From Solanum dulcamara (taxonomy: Eukaryota > Streptophyta > Magnoliopsida > Solanales > Solanaceae), in contig NC_077242.1 in assembly GCF_947179165.1 (NCBI RefSeq), positions 52,585,097-52,649,096 on the forward strand: a DNA stretch of 64,000 nt, read 5' to 3'. A program made the translations under genes and the position numbers. The first letter of the stretch is position 1; each line of letters begins with the position of its first letter. Of the stretch, positions 32,991 to 44,470 are shown piece after piece. The notes below the pieces were generated by a model. The model made no database searches, was not told the origin of the DNA, and saw only the letters and a list, made by a program, of their open reading frames with translations.

Positions 32991-33857
32991 TTGTTCTTGA
33001 AGAAGGCACATAATTCTTTATATTCTATTCATCCTAGTTCAAAAAAAATGTATCAAGACCTAAAGTAGCTTTATTGGTCGAATGACATAAAAAAGGACAA
33101 GGAAGGTTCGTGTCCGAATATCCGAATTGCCAACAAGTGAAGGCCAAACATCAAATGCCGGGTGTCCTAGCACAAGATATATCCCCACTTGGAAGTGGGA
33201 AGATGTAAATATGGACTTTGTAGTAGGTTTGCCTCATACTCGAAAATGTCATGATTTAATTTGGGTGATTGTTTATAGGATGACTAAGTTGGCTCACTTC
33301 CTATCGGTCTACAATTTTTATAATGCTAAGGATTATGCTAAGTTGTATATTCGGGAGTTGGTGAGGTTGCATGGTATTGCATTGTCGATTATTTCGGATC
33401 TTGGTACCCAATTAAGTTCCCACTTTTAGATATCATTTCAAAGGGGTCTTGGTACCAAGGTGAAGTGAAGCACTACATTCCATCCTCAAATAGATGGGCA
33501 ATCTGAAAGGACAATTCAAACGCTAGAGGATATGTTACAGGCTTGTGTGTTATAGTTCAAAGGGAGTTGGGATGATCATCTACCACTTATTCAGTTCGCC
33601 TACAACAATAGTACCACTCAAGCATTAAGATGGCACCATTAAGGCCTTTTATCAGAGACGATGTAGATCTCTGGTTGGTTCGAAGAAGGTAAGTTAATTT
33701 TTTTTGGTTCCAATTTGGTGCTTGATACTTTGGAGAAGGTGAGAGTCATTATAAAAAGGTTTAAGATGACTCAAAGTCGTCAAAATTCCTATTCCGATAC
33801 TAGGAGAAGGGATCTTGAGTTTAATATGGATGATTAGGTATATTTGAATGTTTCACC
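32990..33857 (+). pseudogene. Element D integrase
   Basis: The zinc region is weak. The core (33127-33429) reads TWKWEDVNMDFVVGLPHTRK, DLIWVIVYRMTKLAHFL, RELVRLHGIALSIISDLGTQ, then HPQIDGQSERTIQTLEDMLQA. The DDE residues (MDF, ISD, SER) can all be placed. Stops include TAG for Trp (HF-stop-ISFQ). The C-terminal part SGWFEEGKLIFFGSNLVLDTLEKV is shifted. Confidence 0.8.
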
Positions 33858-34259
33858 ATGAAGGGTTTAGTTCGATTTGGTAAGAAAGGGAAATTGAGCC
33901 CTAGGTATGTAGGGCCTTATATAATCTTGAGACGTGTTGGCAAGAATACTTATGAGTTGGAATTGTCTTTCAAAATGACTATGATTCATCTAGTGTTCCA
34001 TGTGCCTATGTTGAGAAAATGTATGGGTGATCCAAAGTCCATTGTGCCTCTAGAAATAGTGAATGTCGAAGAAACATTGACCTACGATGAGGTCTCAGTT
34101 GAAATTTTAGACCGGTTAGTTAAGAGATTAAGGAAGAAAGAAGTTGCATCCGTTAAAGTCCTTTGGAGGAATCAACAAGGTGAAAGTGCTATATGGGAAG
34201 CGGAAGTGGATATAAAGGAACCCTCATCTTTTTCATTCTACACAAGCCTAAGGTACTAA
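33858..34259 (+). pseudogene. Element D chromodomain region
   Basis: A 133-codon open block: MKGLVRFGKKGKLSPRYVGPYIILRRVGKNTYELEL, VHVPMLRK-type region, VEILDRLVKRLRKKEVASVKVLWRNQQ, AIWEAEVDI. The last part is the chromodomain, with the aromatic W and the WEAE ending typical of the Tekay/Del-like chromovirus group. It follows the integrase after a frameshift. It binds modified histone tails to steer insertion. Confidence 0.82.
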
Positions 34260-34481
34260 GTTATTCATCCTCAAATGTTTAAGACTCGTATGTTTTAGTC
34301 TTTCCTAAGTCTTTATATGCATGCATGTTCATGAAGTTTATTTTAAAGTCATTTTTAATGTTATGTTTAATGATCTCATGTTCTATGCATTTCGATTGTC
34401 ATTGTGTTCATGATAGGTTTATAGTCCTCGTGTCGTGTTCTTTTCTATGCTGATGATTCTCATTCGAGGATGAATACTTCC

Positions 34482-34491
34482 AAAGGGGAGA
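34482..34491 (+). other. Polypurine tract of element D
   Basis: AAAGGGGAGA immediately before the 3' LTR, preceded by CATTCGAGGATGAAT, the same context as in A, E and F. The stretch 34260-34481 is untranslated. Confidence 0.75.
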
Positions 34492-34494
34492 TAT

Positions 34495-36662
34495 CGTAAG
34501 GCCTCAGAAATTTGGAAAGTTATAAAGTAAGGAACAAAGGATGAAATTTTAGAGAAGTATAGAAATTGACACCAGTGATGACCACGGAAGGCCATCACGG
34601 GCCATGGTGAGCAACTTGGTGGAGAATCAGGGAATCAAATCTGCAGAGAAGGGACCATGATGAGGGACCACAGACCATTGTGAGCACCACAGACATAGCA
34701 CCCTCTGTGTGAACCCCTCCCCAAAGTCCTCAAGAAACATCTATAGGCAAGGACCACAGATGACCAACATGGGCCGTGGAGCACTTCATAGACCGTGGTG
34801 TGTTTCTGTGGTAGTCACTTTGCAAACCTACTATAGGACCTACACCATGTCCATGTTTCACAGGCCATGCTTCCCTCCACAAACCGTGAAGGTCTCCATG
34901 GAGAAAGTTCACAGACTTTCCTGCAGACATCCAAAAAAATATTTCCTGAAGTCATTCATCACGGGACACCACCACGGACCATGAAGGGTCCCCGTGAAGC
35001 CCAGTTTGGCGAAACTGTAAAAGGGCATTTGGATCTTTTCTTGTGTTTTATTTTTAATTATGAGCATTTTGGGGGCTGAATTTACCCTATCTAAAGACCC
35101 TAAACCTTCTAATGCCCTCATTCTCACACTTAGACTCCAAAAACACAAAGTTCTTCCCTCTCATGTTCTCCCAAGGGTTTTGAGCCAAGTTAAGGTTTCA
35201 TCTCAAGCCATCTTAGTCTCCATTATTTTCAAGCTAGCATAAGGGATTTATTCCCCAAGGTATGTGGGTCTCATTTATGGGTTCTTCCACCCATGGAGCC
35301 CAAATGTTTTCTCAACTAAATAGCTCAATTTTAAATGATCAAATCTTATGAGTTTTTATATGATGATTCAAATGCATAAATTATGGTCTATTTGAAGTTT
35401 ATTTATCTATATTGATATGTATTGACTCTCAATTTCATGAAATGGATGATTTATCAAGGTCATTATATGGAGGCATAAAAGTAGCTTCAAAGTGTATTTG
35501 TGGGTAGTTTTAAGATATTTTAATTGATGCATTTCCATTACCCTCATGCAGGCTAGCATTGTCTTAAATTTATTTGAAGGATGAATGAAATGAACCCACC
35601 AAGTTTCATTATGTTGAAAAATTGAAAGCTATGACTCCAATATGAAAGTTTATTAAAGATAATGTTTATGATCGAAGGGAGTCTTATGAAATGATGTATT
35701 CCACTTGTGAAGACCAATTCTCACTTGTGTGAATCAAATGAATGGTTTTAATGAGCTATTTTACCGAATGATGTTTTGATGATCTAAAGCAATATAAATG
35801 ATTATGTCCTTTCTATATGAACTATTCTGTGGGATTTGACCTAACACCGAATGTAGCATGTAGATGGGGACTCGATCTAAGGGCCCCTAAGTAAATTCTC
35901 ATATTGCATTAGCTATGCGCCAACATAGGAGCCCTTGTAGGCTAGTGGATCCACATATAGCCCTTAAAGTTAAAGTTAAAGAAATGAATGAAGTTGACAG
36001 AGTTCTACCTGGAAAGTAGTCTTCCCGTGCCAATGCATGGGGTTAGGTTGGATTCTATGTAATAGTTCACATGGTCTTAAATGTCGGTTACGGTCATCTT
36101 CCCACAAAATGTATGTTTCAAATGATTTGTACATGATTGATTTCTTATGTGTTGCACTATGTTTCATATTACATAATTGTTCTAATGTTTCTTAAATGAT
36201 TCATGCATGCCTACATATTTAGTACATTCAAAGTACTACCTCATTCTATTTTTCCTACATGATATCACAATGTAAGGACTGGTGTTGCTCCACACTCTCC
36301 TCCACGTGGATAGTTGATTATGTTAAAGGCTATATAGTTGGTGAGTTCCCATATTTCGGGAACATCCCCTTTCCATTTCTAGCTTATGACACATATAGAT
36401 TCTTGATTAGTTTTGGTACTTTTGACACTTATTATGAGGGTGAGCTAGGGACATGTCTTAGCCCTCAGCAAGTACTTTTATAGAGGTATGCTTGGATATA
36501 AATGTATGATGTTAAAGTTTGATATTTGACTCCTATTCCATGTTATTTCCTTTAGTCCCATCATCTATGGAAAGCTAAATGAATGCTAAGAGTCTTGGGT
36601 GAGCTACCTCCCGGTGTCTCATTTGCCGTGTCACGTCTAGACTCTAGGCTTATGTCATGACA
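34495..36662 (+). repeat. Element D 3' LTR
   Basis: 2168 bp, CGTAAGGCCTC (TG changed to CG) to GTCATGACA. It matches the 5' LTR throughout (for example TTCTCACACTTAGACTC and CAAGCTAGCATAAGGGATTTATTCC). It keeps the donor-like site (35260-35265) but has a mutated TATA box (35088-35096) and an imperfect palindrome CACGGACC...GGTCCCCGTG at about 34973-34996. Confidence 0.88.
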
Positions 36663-37110
36663 CCGACTCAAGAAAAGCAATTTCGAAGTTAACATCACTT
36701 ACCCTCACAATATGAGAAATACAACCCTTAGAACTCAATTATCGAGCCTTAAGAGAACAAATGAACCTACCCCTTACTACTGAATCATGACCCTTCCATT
36801 CAAGAATAGGCTCACTTGGAATTGAAACTTTACTTTATGAGTTCTACAATCTATAGATTCATATGGGGAATTCAACCAATCTATCATAAGAATAACATCA
36901 AAATATACTATGTCAAGCTCAATAAGATCACAAGGAACAACTTTGTGCAAGATAGACACGGGTCAACCGTTATAGATTTTTCTAGCAACATCCGACTCAC
37001 CAATGGGGGTAGACTCCAAATAGGATTCCAATACATTTTGGGTAACACATAAAACCTATTAGAAAGAAATGGAGTAATAAATGAAAAATTAGAACCCGGA
37101 TCTAACAATG
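36663..37110 (-). pseudogene. Element C aspartic protease
   Basis: Lies at the D junction. The active site HALLDPGSNFSFITP is within the 36908-37477 frame. Downstream blocks LHKVVPCDLIELDIVYFDVILMIDWL lie at 36777-36959, in another frame. DPG stands in place of DS/TG, as in D. The protease is cut off from its RT by D. Confidence 0.78.
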
Positions 37111-38308
37111 CATGCACATTAAAATCAATTCTTTTTAACATACCGTTGATGAAATTGGGTGCTTTCTGAACTTCTTGTCTTCCATGCAAAACATAAGATC
37201 GGTTGGCACATTGGCCACTCACTTGAACTCTTCCACCATGAGCGATTTGTAATTGTGGACTACCACCACCACCTCTGCAATTTGTAGCTTGGTGACCCGA
37301 TTTACCATACTTGAAGCATACATTAGAGCCGACTAGGCATTCCCCTTTTTGAGTCTTCCCACATATTTTGCAAGCGGGGAAAGATTGAGAACCCATATTC
37401 TCACTTGGAACCATAATATTGGCACATTTGTCCTTGTTGAACCTTGGAGGAGGAGTATTCATAAGACCTTGCCCCATGAATATTTTACACCTTGGACCTT
37501 TCCACCACCACTATAGCCAGACTTTTGGTGAGTGAACCCTCCACCATTAACTATATCCTTCTTAAACCCTTTTGACCTCTCGCTCAATTTCTTATCCTCA
37601 ATTGTTTCACATATTTCATAAGTCATGAAATGTCTATCTCTTTTTACAAACATGGCCTGCGTGTATTCTTTGGACACCAAACTAGAAACACTGGTGATGT
37701 ATTTGCTCATTCTTGCCCTTGGATATGAGACCTTGAAAGGAGCATATTTTGAAAATATGGTGAATTTGACGGCATACTCCATCACACTCATGCTCCCTTG
37801 ACGACTATTGATGAACCCTTGAATCTTTTCCTTCCTTAGCTCTAAAGGAAAGAAGTGATCTAAGAAGGCATCCTTAAACTCTTCCCTTTCTATGGGTCCC
37901 ATACCTTTACCCCTCTCAACCATCCATTTTTCATACCAAACTCTTGCTACACCCTTGAGTTGATAGGCCATTATCTCATCCTTTTCATTTGGAGATACTT
38001 CCATAATTGCCAAAATATGATAAACTTCCTCAATAAACTCAAATAGGTCCTCGTCTACCTTGGAACCATTAAACTCGGGTGGATTCATCCTCTAGAAGTC
38101 CCAAATCCTAGTAGCCCGGGTAGGCACTTAAGGCGGAGGGGGACCAACATTTTTATTATTGGTTGTCTATAGATTGGTCCAACAAAGTAATGATATTTTG
38201 GAACTCCGCATGTGTAACTTTTTCTTTAGGTGGAGCCTCGGGAACTGGAGGAGCTGAGTCTTTGGTAGCATCTATTGACCTAGTTGGAAGTTCTCTTCCT
38301 TAAGGCAT
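37110..38308 (-). pseudogene. Element C gag
   Basis: The start codon 38308 gives MP then TAA, where D has CAA. The capsid-type domain is open over 209 codons (37459-38088): MNPPEFNGSKVDEDLFEFIEEVYHIL, VARVWYEKWMVERG, FLDHFFPLELRKEKIQGFINSRQGSMSVMEYAVKFT. The next frame (36908-37477) has PPPRFNKDK and two knuckles, CKICGKTQKGEC and CFKYGKSGHQATNC; in the latter the second Cys is Tyr. It is the best preserved gag in the window and a good reference for the deletion in D. Confidence 0.85.
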
Positions 38309-38311
38309 TAT

Positions 38312-38313
38312 CT
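38312..38313 (-). promoter_or_regulatory. Splice-acceptor-like AG before element C gag ATG
   Basis: The minus strand reads TTTTTTGTTCTCTAG, then ATA, then ATG. Same arrangement as in D. Confidence 0.38.
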
Positions 38314-38507
38314 AGAGAACAAAAAATGATTTGTTAGATAAAGGAAGTCTTAGAACAACTCTAAGGCATGATATGAATCATGCAAGAAGAGAAGGTTTCC
38401 TAAATGCCTCATAATCTCTAATTCATAATTGTGGCATTCTTCACAACCATGAACAAGACCCTATTCAACGTGGTATATTGGATTCTGAGGATTATTCAAA
38501 ATGTTGG

Positions 38508-38519
38508 GATCTGATACCA
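38508..38519 (-). other. Primer binding site of element C
   Basis: The minus strand reads TGGTATCAGATC, 10 of 12 to the initiator Met tRNA complement, 4 nt from the LTR. The interval 38314-38507 is untranslated leader. Confidence 0.82.
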
Positions 38520-38523
38520 AGTT

Positions 38524-38894
38524 TATTATGACCCAATCACAGGGCCTAGACATGACATGGCGAATGAGGAACCCAGAGGTACATCAAACAAGCCTCTTAG
38601 CATTCATTTATCCTTTTATAGGTAATGAAAATAAATAAACAAGCGAAAATAATGAGAAAGAGAGACTATGGGGTAACATCATTAAAACATCAATAATCTA
38701 GATTTATTTTATATTTTTCCAATAATACCTCTAGCCTTAGAATTGGCAGGGCTAAGATATGTCCCTAGCTTACCCTCAATCAAAATAGAAATAAATTACC
38801 ATGATAGATGTCTAAAGTTCTCAACATAGCATAAGCTAGAAAGGAAAGGAATATTGTTCCCAAGACATAAGATCTCACCAAATAGTTTCAAAGT
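38524..38894 (-). repeat. Element C 5' LTR remnant
   Basis: Starts TATTATGACCCAATC (complement of the LTR end, TG changed to TA) and is LTR-like, with GTCCCTAGCTTACCCTCAATC near 38760 as in the B and F LTRs. It stops near 38894, where RNase H of element E begins on the opposite strand. More than 1.5 kb of LTR appears lost. Confidence 0.7.
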
Positions 38895-38902
38895 TTCAAT
38901 AG

Positions 38903-39620
38903 TTGGAGGCACGTGAAAAAAGCTTTCAAGAGTTGAAAGATCATCTCACTACCGCCCCTATTTTGAATGTACCAGAAGTATTCGATGGTTTTGTGGTATA
39001 TTGTGATGATTCAAGGGTTGTTTTTGGTTGTGTATTGATGCAACATGATAAGGTAATAGCCTATTCTTCTAGGAAACTTAAGTTACATGAACAGAATTAT
39101 CCAACCCATAATCTTGAGCTAGCTGAAGTTGTGTTTGGTTTTAAAATTTAGAGACACTATCTTTATGGTGTACATATGGATGTTTCCACCAATGATAAGA
39201 GTTTATAATACGTGTTTAAGCAAAAAGATTTGAACCTTCAGCAAATGAGATGTCTCGAATTAGTTAAGGATTACAATATTAGTGTGTTGTATCATCCAAG
39301 CAAAGTTAATGTGGTTGCTGCTGCACTAAGCAGGTTGTCCATTAGTAGTGTTATACATGTTGAGGAATATAAGAAGGAATAGATCAAAGATATTCATAGA
39401 TTGGTTGATTCTAATAATGGAGATGTACTTTTTCATAATGGTTCAGAGTCATCTTTTATAGCGGATGTTGAGGCTAAGAAAGATCAAGATCCAATGATAA
39501 GTGAGTTAAAGAAGTGGGTTGCCGAAAAATCCATTATGGCTTTATCCCAATGGGGATATGGTGTGCTGCATTACCAAGGTCATTTGTGTGTACCTAATGT
39601 TGTGGGTTGAGAGAGTTGAT
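38903..39620 (+). pseudogene. Element E RNase H (partial) and linker
   Basis: [73 protein letters not shown], then RHYLYGVHMDVSTNDKSL, KQKDLNL, and HPSKVNVVAAALSRLSISSVIHVEEYKKE (all in frame with stops). The linker with VDSNNGDVLFHNGSESSFIADVEAKKDQDPMI runs to the integrase. The DALSR-type site reads AALSR, so one catalytic Asp is lost. Confidence 0.8.
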
Positions 39621-40870
39621 ATTGAATGAGGCTCATAGTTCACAATATTCGATTCATCCGGGTTCCACCAAGATGTATCGTGACTTAAGATAAGTGTATT
39701 GGTGCAATAACATGAAGAAGGACATATCGGAGTTGGTAGCTAAGTGTCTAAAGTGCCAACAAGTTAAAATTGAGCATCAAAGATTGGGAGGTATAGCCAA
39801 AGACATTGAAATTCCTTCTTGGATATGGGAGGATGTAAATATGGTTTTTTAGTAGGTTTAACTCATTCTAAGAATTAATATGATTTCATTTGGGTTGTTA
39901 TAGATTGGATGATCAACTCATTTTCTATCAGTTAAGGATTTTTATGGCATCAAAGACTAGGCTATTTTGTATGTTCCTAAGTTGGTGAGACTTTATGGTG
40001 TGCCCTTGTTCATCATATCAAATTGAGGTATACAATTCACTTCACACTTTTGAATGTCATTTCAAAAGGGTTTCAAAACAAAGGTTAAGTAAAGTACCGC
40101 TTTCCATCCTCAGCCCAATGGTCAATCTGAAAGAATGATCCAAACTTTAGAAGATATCTTAAGGGTGTGTGTTATTGATTTTAACGGAAGGTGGGATGGA
40201 AATTTTGCATTAATTGAGTTTGCCTTTAATAATAGTTATCAATCTAGCATCCAAATGGCTCCGTTCAAAGCATTATATGAGAGGAGATGTAGATCCCAGG
40301 TGGGATGGTTTAAATTAGGTGAGATGGCCTTGATTGGTTCAGATTTAGTGATAGATGCTATGAAATAGGTAAGACTCATAAGGGAGAGGTTGAAGATGGC
40401 TCAAAGTCTTCAAAAGTCCTATTTGGATATTAGGAAAAGAGAGCTTGAATTTAAAATAGATGATTGAGTCTATTTGAAGGTTTCACTAATGAAGGCTGTA
40501 ATGCGTTTTGTCATAAAAGGGAAATTGAGTCCTAGATATGTTGGACCTTATAAGATATTGAGACGTGTTGGCAAGGTGGCTTATGAGTTAGATTTTCCAC
40601 TTGATTTAGCTATGGTTCACCCGGTGTTTCATTTGTCTATGATGAGAAAGTTCATGGGTGATTAAAACTCCATTGTGCCATTGAAGAATGTGAGTGTTGA
40701 GGAGAATTTGACTTATGAAGAGGTTCCGATGGAAATATTAGACCGGTAAGTGATGAAGTTAAGGAACAAAAAAGTTGTGTCCGTCAAAGTATTACGAAGG
40801 AATCAACAAGTAGAAAGTTCTACTTGGGAGGTGGAGGCAGATATGATGAAATAATACCCGTACCTCTTTC
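39620..40870 (+). pseudogene. Element E integrase and chromodomain
   Basis: The zinc region [48 protein letters not shown] is clear. In the core the first catalytic block reads VNMVF (Asp lost) and the second IISN (Asp to Asn), while GQSERMIQTLEDIL keeps the Glu. Downstream, 40135-40368 and 40474-40665 are open: MAPFKALYERRCRSQVGWFKLGEM, LSPRYVGPYKILRRVGKVAYELDFPLDL, then VSVKVLRRNQQ. Nearly all breaks are stop codons where Trp or Gln is expected, for example DD-stop-VYLK. Confidence 0.83.
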
Positions 40871-41116
40871 CCTCTACTCAAGCCTAAAGTAGTAAGTTGT
40901 TCTTAGTCAAGATAAATTGAACTCTTACGTATTTAGTTTCTCCTATGTTATTCATATGCATACATGAAAGTTGATTTTTAAAGTCTAAATCTTATGTTGA
41001 GATGAAGTTTTCATGTTCCATGCATTTAAGATGTCATCATGTTCATGTTGGGTTGCTATTCCTCTTCCCATGTCCTTCCTATGATAAGTAAATCTCATTT
41101 GAGGAAGAATATTCCC

Positions 41117-41126
41117 AAGGGGGAGA
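41117..41126 (+). other. Polypurine tract of element E
   Basis: AAGGGGGAGA directly before LTR start TGTAACACCCC. The interval 40871-41116 is untranslated. Confidence 0.8.
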
Positions 41127-41521
41127 TATTGTAACACCCCAAAAGTCAAGGAGAAAGATCCAAAATTTTCAAACCTACCCATGTTTACGATTCACTCTAG
41201 AGCTTGAATAGCTTTCTACGGCTCCTAAGTGTGAGTCATAGAGTGACCCCTCGAGAAAAATAAGATTTTTCCCTCAGGAGAGATTCTACAACTTGCCAAG
41301 ATGAGTCAACGGAGAGGTTATGGTTCTTAAGAATGACTCATGAAAAAACTTCAGACAACTCTCTAATTGTAGGTTTTTGGGACCTGTAGGACGATCCTTG
41401 ACAAAGACCCATGGATGCTTGGACGGGGTCGTAAACATTACCCATTCTCAAACATCAGAAACTAGAATTTTAAGGCTTTTCCTCAGATCCGCAGGGCAAG
41501 TCATTTAGAAAACACGTCATT

Positions 41522-41542
41522 CCTTCGATGGACCATCGAAGG
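41522..41542. promoter_or_regulatory. Perfect palindrome upstream of E LTR TATA box
   Basis: CCTTCGATGG and CCATCGAAGG, separated by a single A, form a 10 bp inverted repeat. It ends 104 bp before the TATA box, the same place where F and B carry a different palindrome. Confidence 0.5.
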
Positions 41543-41645
41543 TGATCTGCAGGGTCAAAAGTCCGAAGTTTAATGATGGGTAATTGTGTCTTTTCCAAAG
41601 TTTGGTTCAATGAACCTAGACACTTTTATGGACAAGTTCAAAGTC

Positions 41646-41654
41646 TATAAATAT
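41646..41654 (+). promoter_or_regulatory. TATA box of element E LTR
   Basis: TATAAATAT. It is 154 nt before the (mutated) donor-like site. Confidence 0.5.
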
Positions 41655-43235
41655 GCAATTCTTTAAATTCCCCTCCTATTAAATTCACTCTTGCAAATTT
41701 TCCAAGGCAAGAACTCTCAAAGTCTATAATGGTTTCTCTCCAAATTCAAGCAAGGGTTACAGTTTTATTCCATGGTTTATTCCCAATTCTTAGTTATTTC
41801 AAGCAAGATATGTGGGGATTTATTCATTTCACCCATGAAGTCCCAAAGATTTCTCAAGTTTTCATTCAACCTTCAATTGATTATAAAACCTAGTTTTGAT
41901 GAATTATATTCGGCTGATTAAGTTCCATTTTATATGTTATCAATGATCATTATATGCATTTTCTCATATGAATTGCATGATTTTATGTTGAATTTGAATG
42001 ACCATGCATAAATCTATTCTCAAGCTATGATTATGAGTTAAAGATGATTTTATGAGTTGAATATGAGTAAAATAAGTTTCAATGAAAGTTTTATGAGTTA
42101 AAGTTGAGATTATGATTTTGAAAAATGAAGTTATTATGATGATCAAAGCTAAGATCAAAGATGTTATTTAAGATGGTGATAAGTACAATTCTCATCGAGT
42201 TTATAGATTCTTATGAATCACTAAGTTAATGAGCTATTCTTATAAGTTTTAATGATGGATTGATAGGCAATTACTATCTTTCCTTATTATGTAATGATTA
42301 TGTTTTAAGAGTTTTAGTTGGGATATTGAATAAGCACCCAGAGGAATTCAAGGTGGGGTTCGGTCCGGTAACACAGTTAACTACCCAAGGGAATCCTACT
42401 AGCAACCTAAAGTCCCAAACTAGATTGTCTACATAGGATTGCTTTCATGGCCTAACTAGTGGATCCACATATAACACAATTGAGTTGAGTTGATATAAGT
42501 TTTGTATGGAGTATGCCCTGGCAAGGCAACCTCTCTTGTCTCAATGCAAGAGTCATTGGTTTCCATGCAATAGCTCACATGGTCTTAGATGTCGGTTAAA
42601 TATCTTATCCCAATCAAGTTGAAGATAATTTATGAGTTGAAAGTTGTAGTTGTATGATATGCATTTACTATGAGTTTCGTATGTTTTCAAATGCTTTTAA
42701 GGTTTACTCATGTTCATTACGATTGGTCATGCATCTTATGGCATATTGATTACGCTATTTTACTTTCTCATACATACTACACATACATAGTACACTCAAA
42801 CATACTAACATATATTTTGCCTACATTATCTCATAATGTAGGGAAGGACGATACTCATGACAATCTTATTCGTGGCTAGAGATTTCTCTTGATTTTAAAG
42901 GAGTTGGTGAGTCCTCATTCTATTGAGGAAATGAATTTTATTCATTTTGATATTACTTTGACCTTTATTCTATTGTTAGGGTGAGCTAGGGTCTTGTCCT
43001 AAGCCCCCATCAAAGACTAGACTAGAGTCATCATTAGACGGCTTATGAGGTAGTCCAGTTTGGATGTCTATTGAGTTGATTTCCCTTAGTCTCGTTCCCC
43101 ACTTGATGATTACTTCTACTTATCTTTTCATGTTCTTTACCTTATGTATATGATGTATGATAAGATGGGTTATACTTTGGGTCCCTCGCATCCCAATCTT
43201 TATGTCGCGGCTTGGCCATAGTTCGGGTCATGACA

Positions 43236-43870
43236 TGCTAAGTCCCCTTTGAAACAATTTCCAAATATGAGAAGTGAATTGGGTACCACGATCTGAAATA
43301 ATTGACAAAGAAAGACCATGAAACCTTACCAATTCTCAAATGTACACCTTAGCATAATCCTCAGCCATATAACAAGTCTTGACTGATAAAAATTGAGCTG
43401 ACTTCATCATCGTATCAAAAACCACTCAACTTTAGTCATGATATGTCTGAGTACAAGGAAATCCTACTACAAAGTCCATGTTCACATCTTCTCATTTCCA
43501 AGAAGGGATTTCAATGTCTTGTGCTAGGCCACTTATCCTTTGGTGTTCGGCCTTTACTTGTTGCCTCAGCCACGAACCTTATTATGTCCCTTTTCTTGCC
43601 TCCACACCGATATATCTCCTTTATAACTCGGTAATTTTGATCTAAACTGGGTGAATAGAATTTGAAGAATCATGAGCCTCCTTCAAGATCAAACCCCTTA
43701 GAACATCCACATCCAGAACACATAATCAGTCTTGGTCGAAGTACCTTATCTCCCCCCTATGAAAAGACTTCTACTTTCTTCACTCCCACAAATTTCTTCA
43801 AGTCCACCAATGATGGATAAAGGTCTTATTTTGACTTAACATCCACCAGTAAGGACGATTCAGACCATTT
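43236..43870 (-). pseudogene. Element G integrase (truncated by E)
   Basis: The minus strand carries the integrase core and zinc region in pieces: conserved blocks near 43300 (ISDRGTQF-type region), 43370-43440, and CCAAGAAGGGATTTC (the TWKWED region) near 43500. Stops and frameshifts are many. It is truncated at 43236 by the E LTR; the chromodomain and 3' LTR of G are not found. Confidence 0.7.
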
Positions 43871-43877
43871 TTCACTA

Positions 43878-44470
43878 TTATGACACCATCATCAGAACAC
43901 TCAACTTCACTCTCAATCTAGACAATCGATGAACATCCCTTACCAACTCCCTCTTCCATTTATCAATATGAGCCACACTCTGCATAGACGCCATACTAAG
44001 CACATTGTCAACAACATTGTCCTTACCCGGATGATAATGCACACTCATGTTATAATCTTTGAGGAGTTCAAGACACCTTCTTTTTCTTAGGTTGAGGTCC
44101 TTTTGGGTGAACACATATTGGAGATTTTTGTGATCGGTAAATATATCTACATGTACCCCATAGAAGTAATACCTCCAAATCTTTAGACGAAACACAATAG
44201 CCGCTAACTCAAGATCATAGTAGGGTAGTTACATTCGTGTACCTTCAATTGCCTAGAAGCATAGGCTATAACCTTGCCTTTTTGCATTAAGACATAACCC
44301 GAAATGACTCTTTGAAATATCATAATATACAACGAACCCTTCTAATACTTTTGATAGAGTCAAAATATGAGCGTAGGTAAGTTGTTCTTTTGAAATTTGG
44401 ATACTCCTTTCACATTCATCCGTCCATTTGAACTTTGCCTTCTTTTGGGTCAATTTGGTCAAAGGAGATG
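43878..44470 (-). pseudogene. Element G RNase H and linker
   Basis: [88 protein letters not shown] (43878-44195). The upstream part has [41 protein letters not shown] (44253-44462). DALS reads DNVLS. A frameshift separates the halves. Confidence 0.82.

Larger units (their letters stand above)
27328..36662 (+). mobile_element. Element D: complete but decayed chromovirus nested in C
   Basis: Plus strand: 5' LTR 27328-29734, PBS 29739-29750, gag from 29949, protease, RT, RNase H, integrase, chromodomain to 34258, polypurine tract 34482-34491, 3' LTR 34495-36662. Flanking bases CCCAA (27323-27327) and CCGAC (36663-36667) match at 3 of 5, compatible with an old duplication. Most stops replace CAA, CAG, CGA or TGG codons, a deamination pattern. 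RT reads FIDN. Confidence 0.88.
26636..38894 (-). mobile_element. Element C: chromovirus split by element D
   Basis: C consists of a 5' LTR piece (38524-38894), PBS (38508-38519), gag (38308 down), protease, then D (27328-36662), then RT to 26636. At both D borders the C reading resumes at the same pol position (GGACC / CCGACTCAAG, a conserved site just after protease). RNase H, integrase, chromodomain and 3' LTR are missing; B takes over at 26635. Confidence 0.8.
38895..43235 (+). mobile_element. Element E: 3' half of a chromovirus with its 3' LTR
   Basis: Begins inside RNase H; gag, protease, RT and the 5' LTR are absent. RNase H, linker, integrase and chromodomain follow almost in one frame to about 40870, broken by stops rather than frameshifts. 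Then come the polypurine tract (41117-41126) and 3' LTR (41130-43235). The LTR abuts integrase of element G at 43236, so E inserted into G and a later deletion removed its front and joined it to the C LTR. Confidence 0.82.
41130..43235 (+). repeat. Element E 3' LTR
   Basis: 2106 bp with intact TG...CA ends (TGTAACACCCC...GGGTCATGACA). It contains a perfect 10 bp inverted repeat at 41522-41542, a TATA box at 41646-41654, and a donor-like site with G changed to A (AAG/ATATGTGGGG at 41808). Next bases TGCTA belong to integrase of G. Confidence 0.85.
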
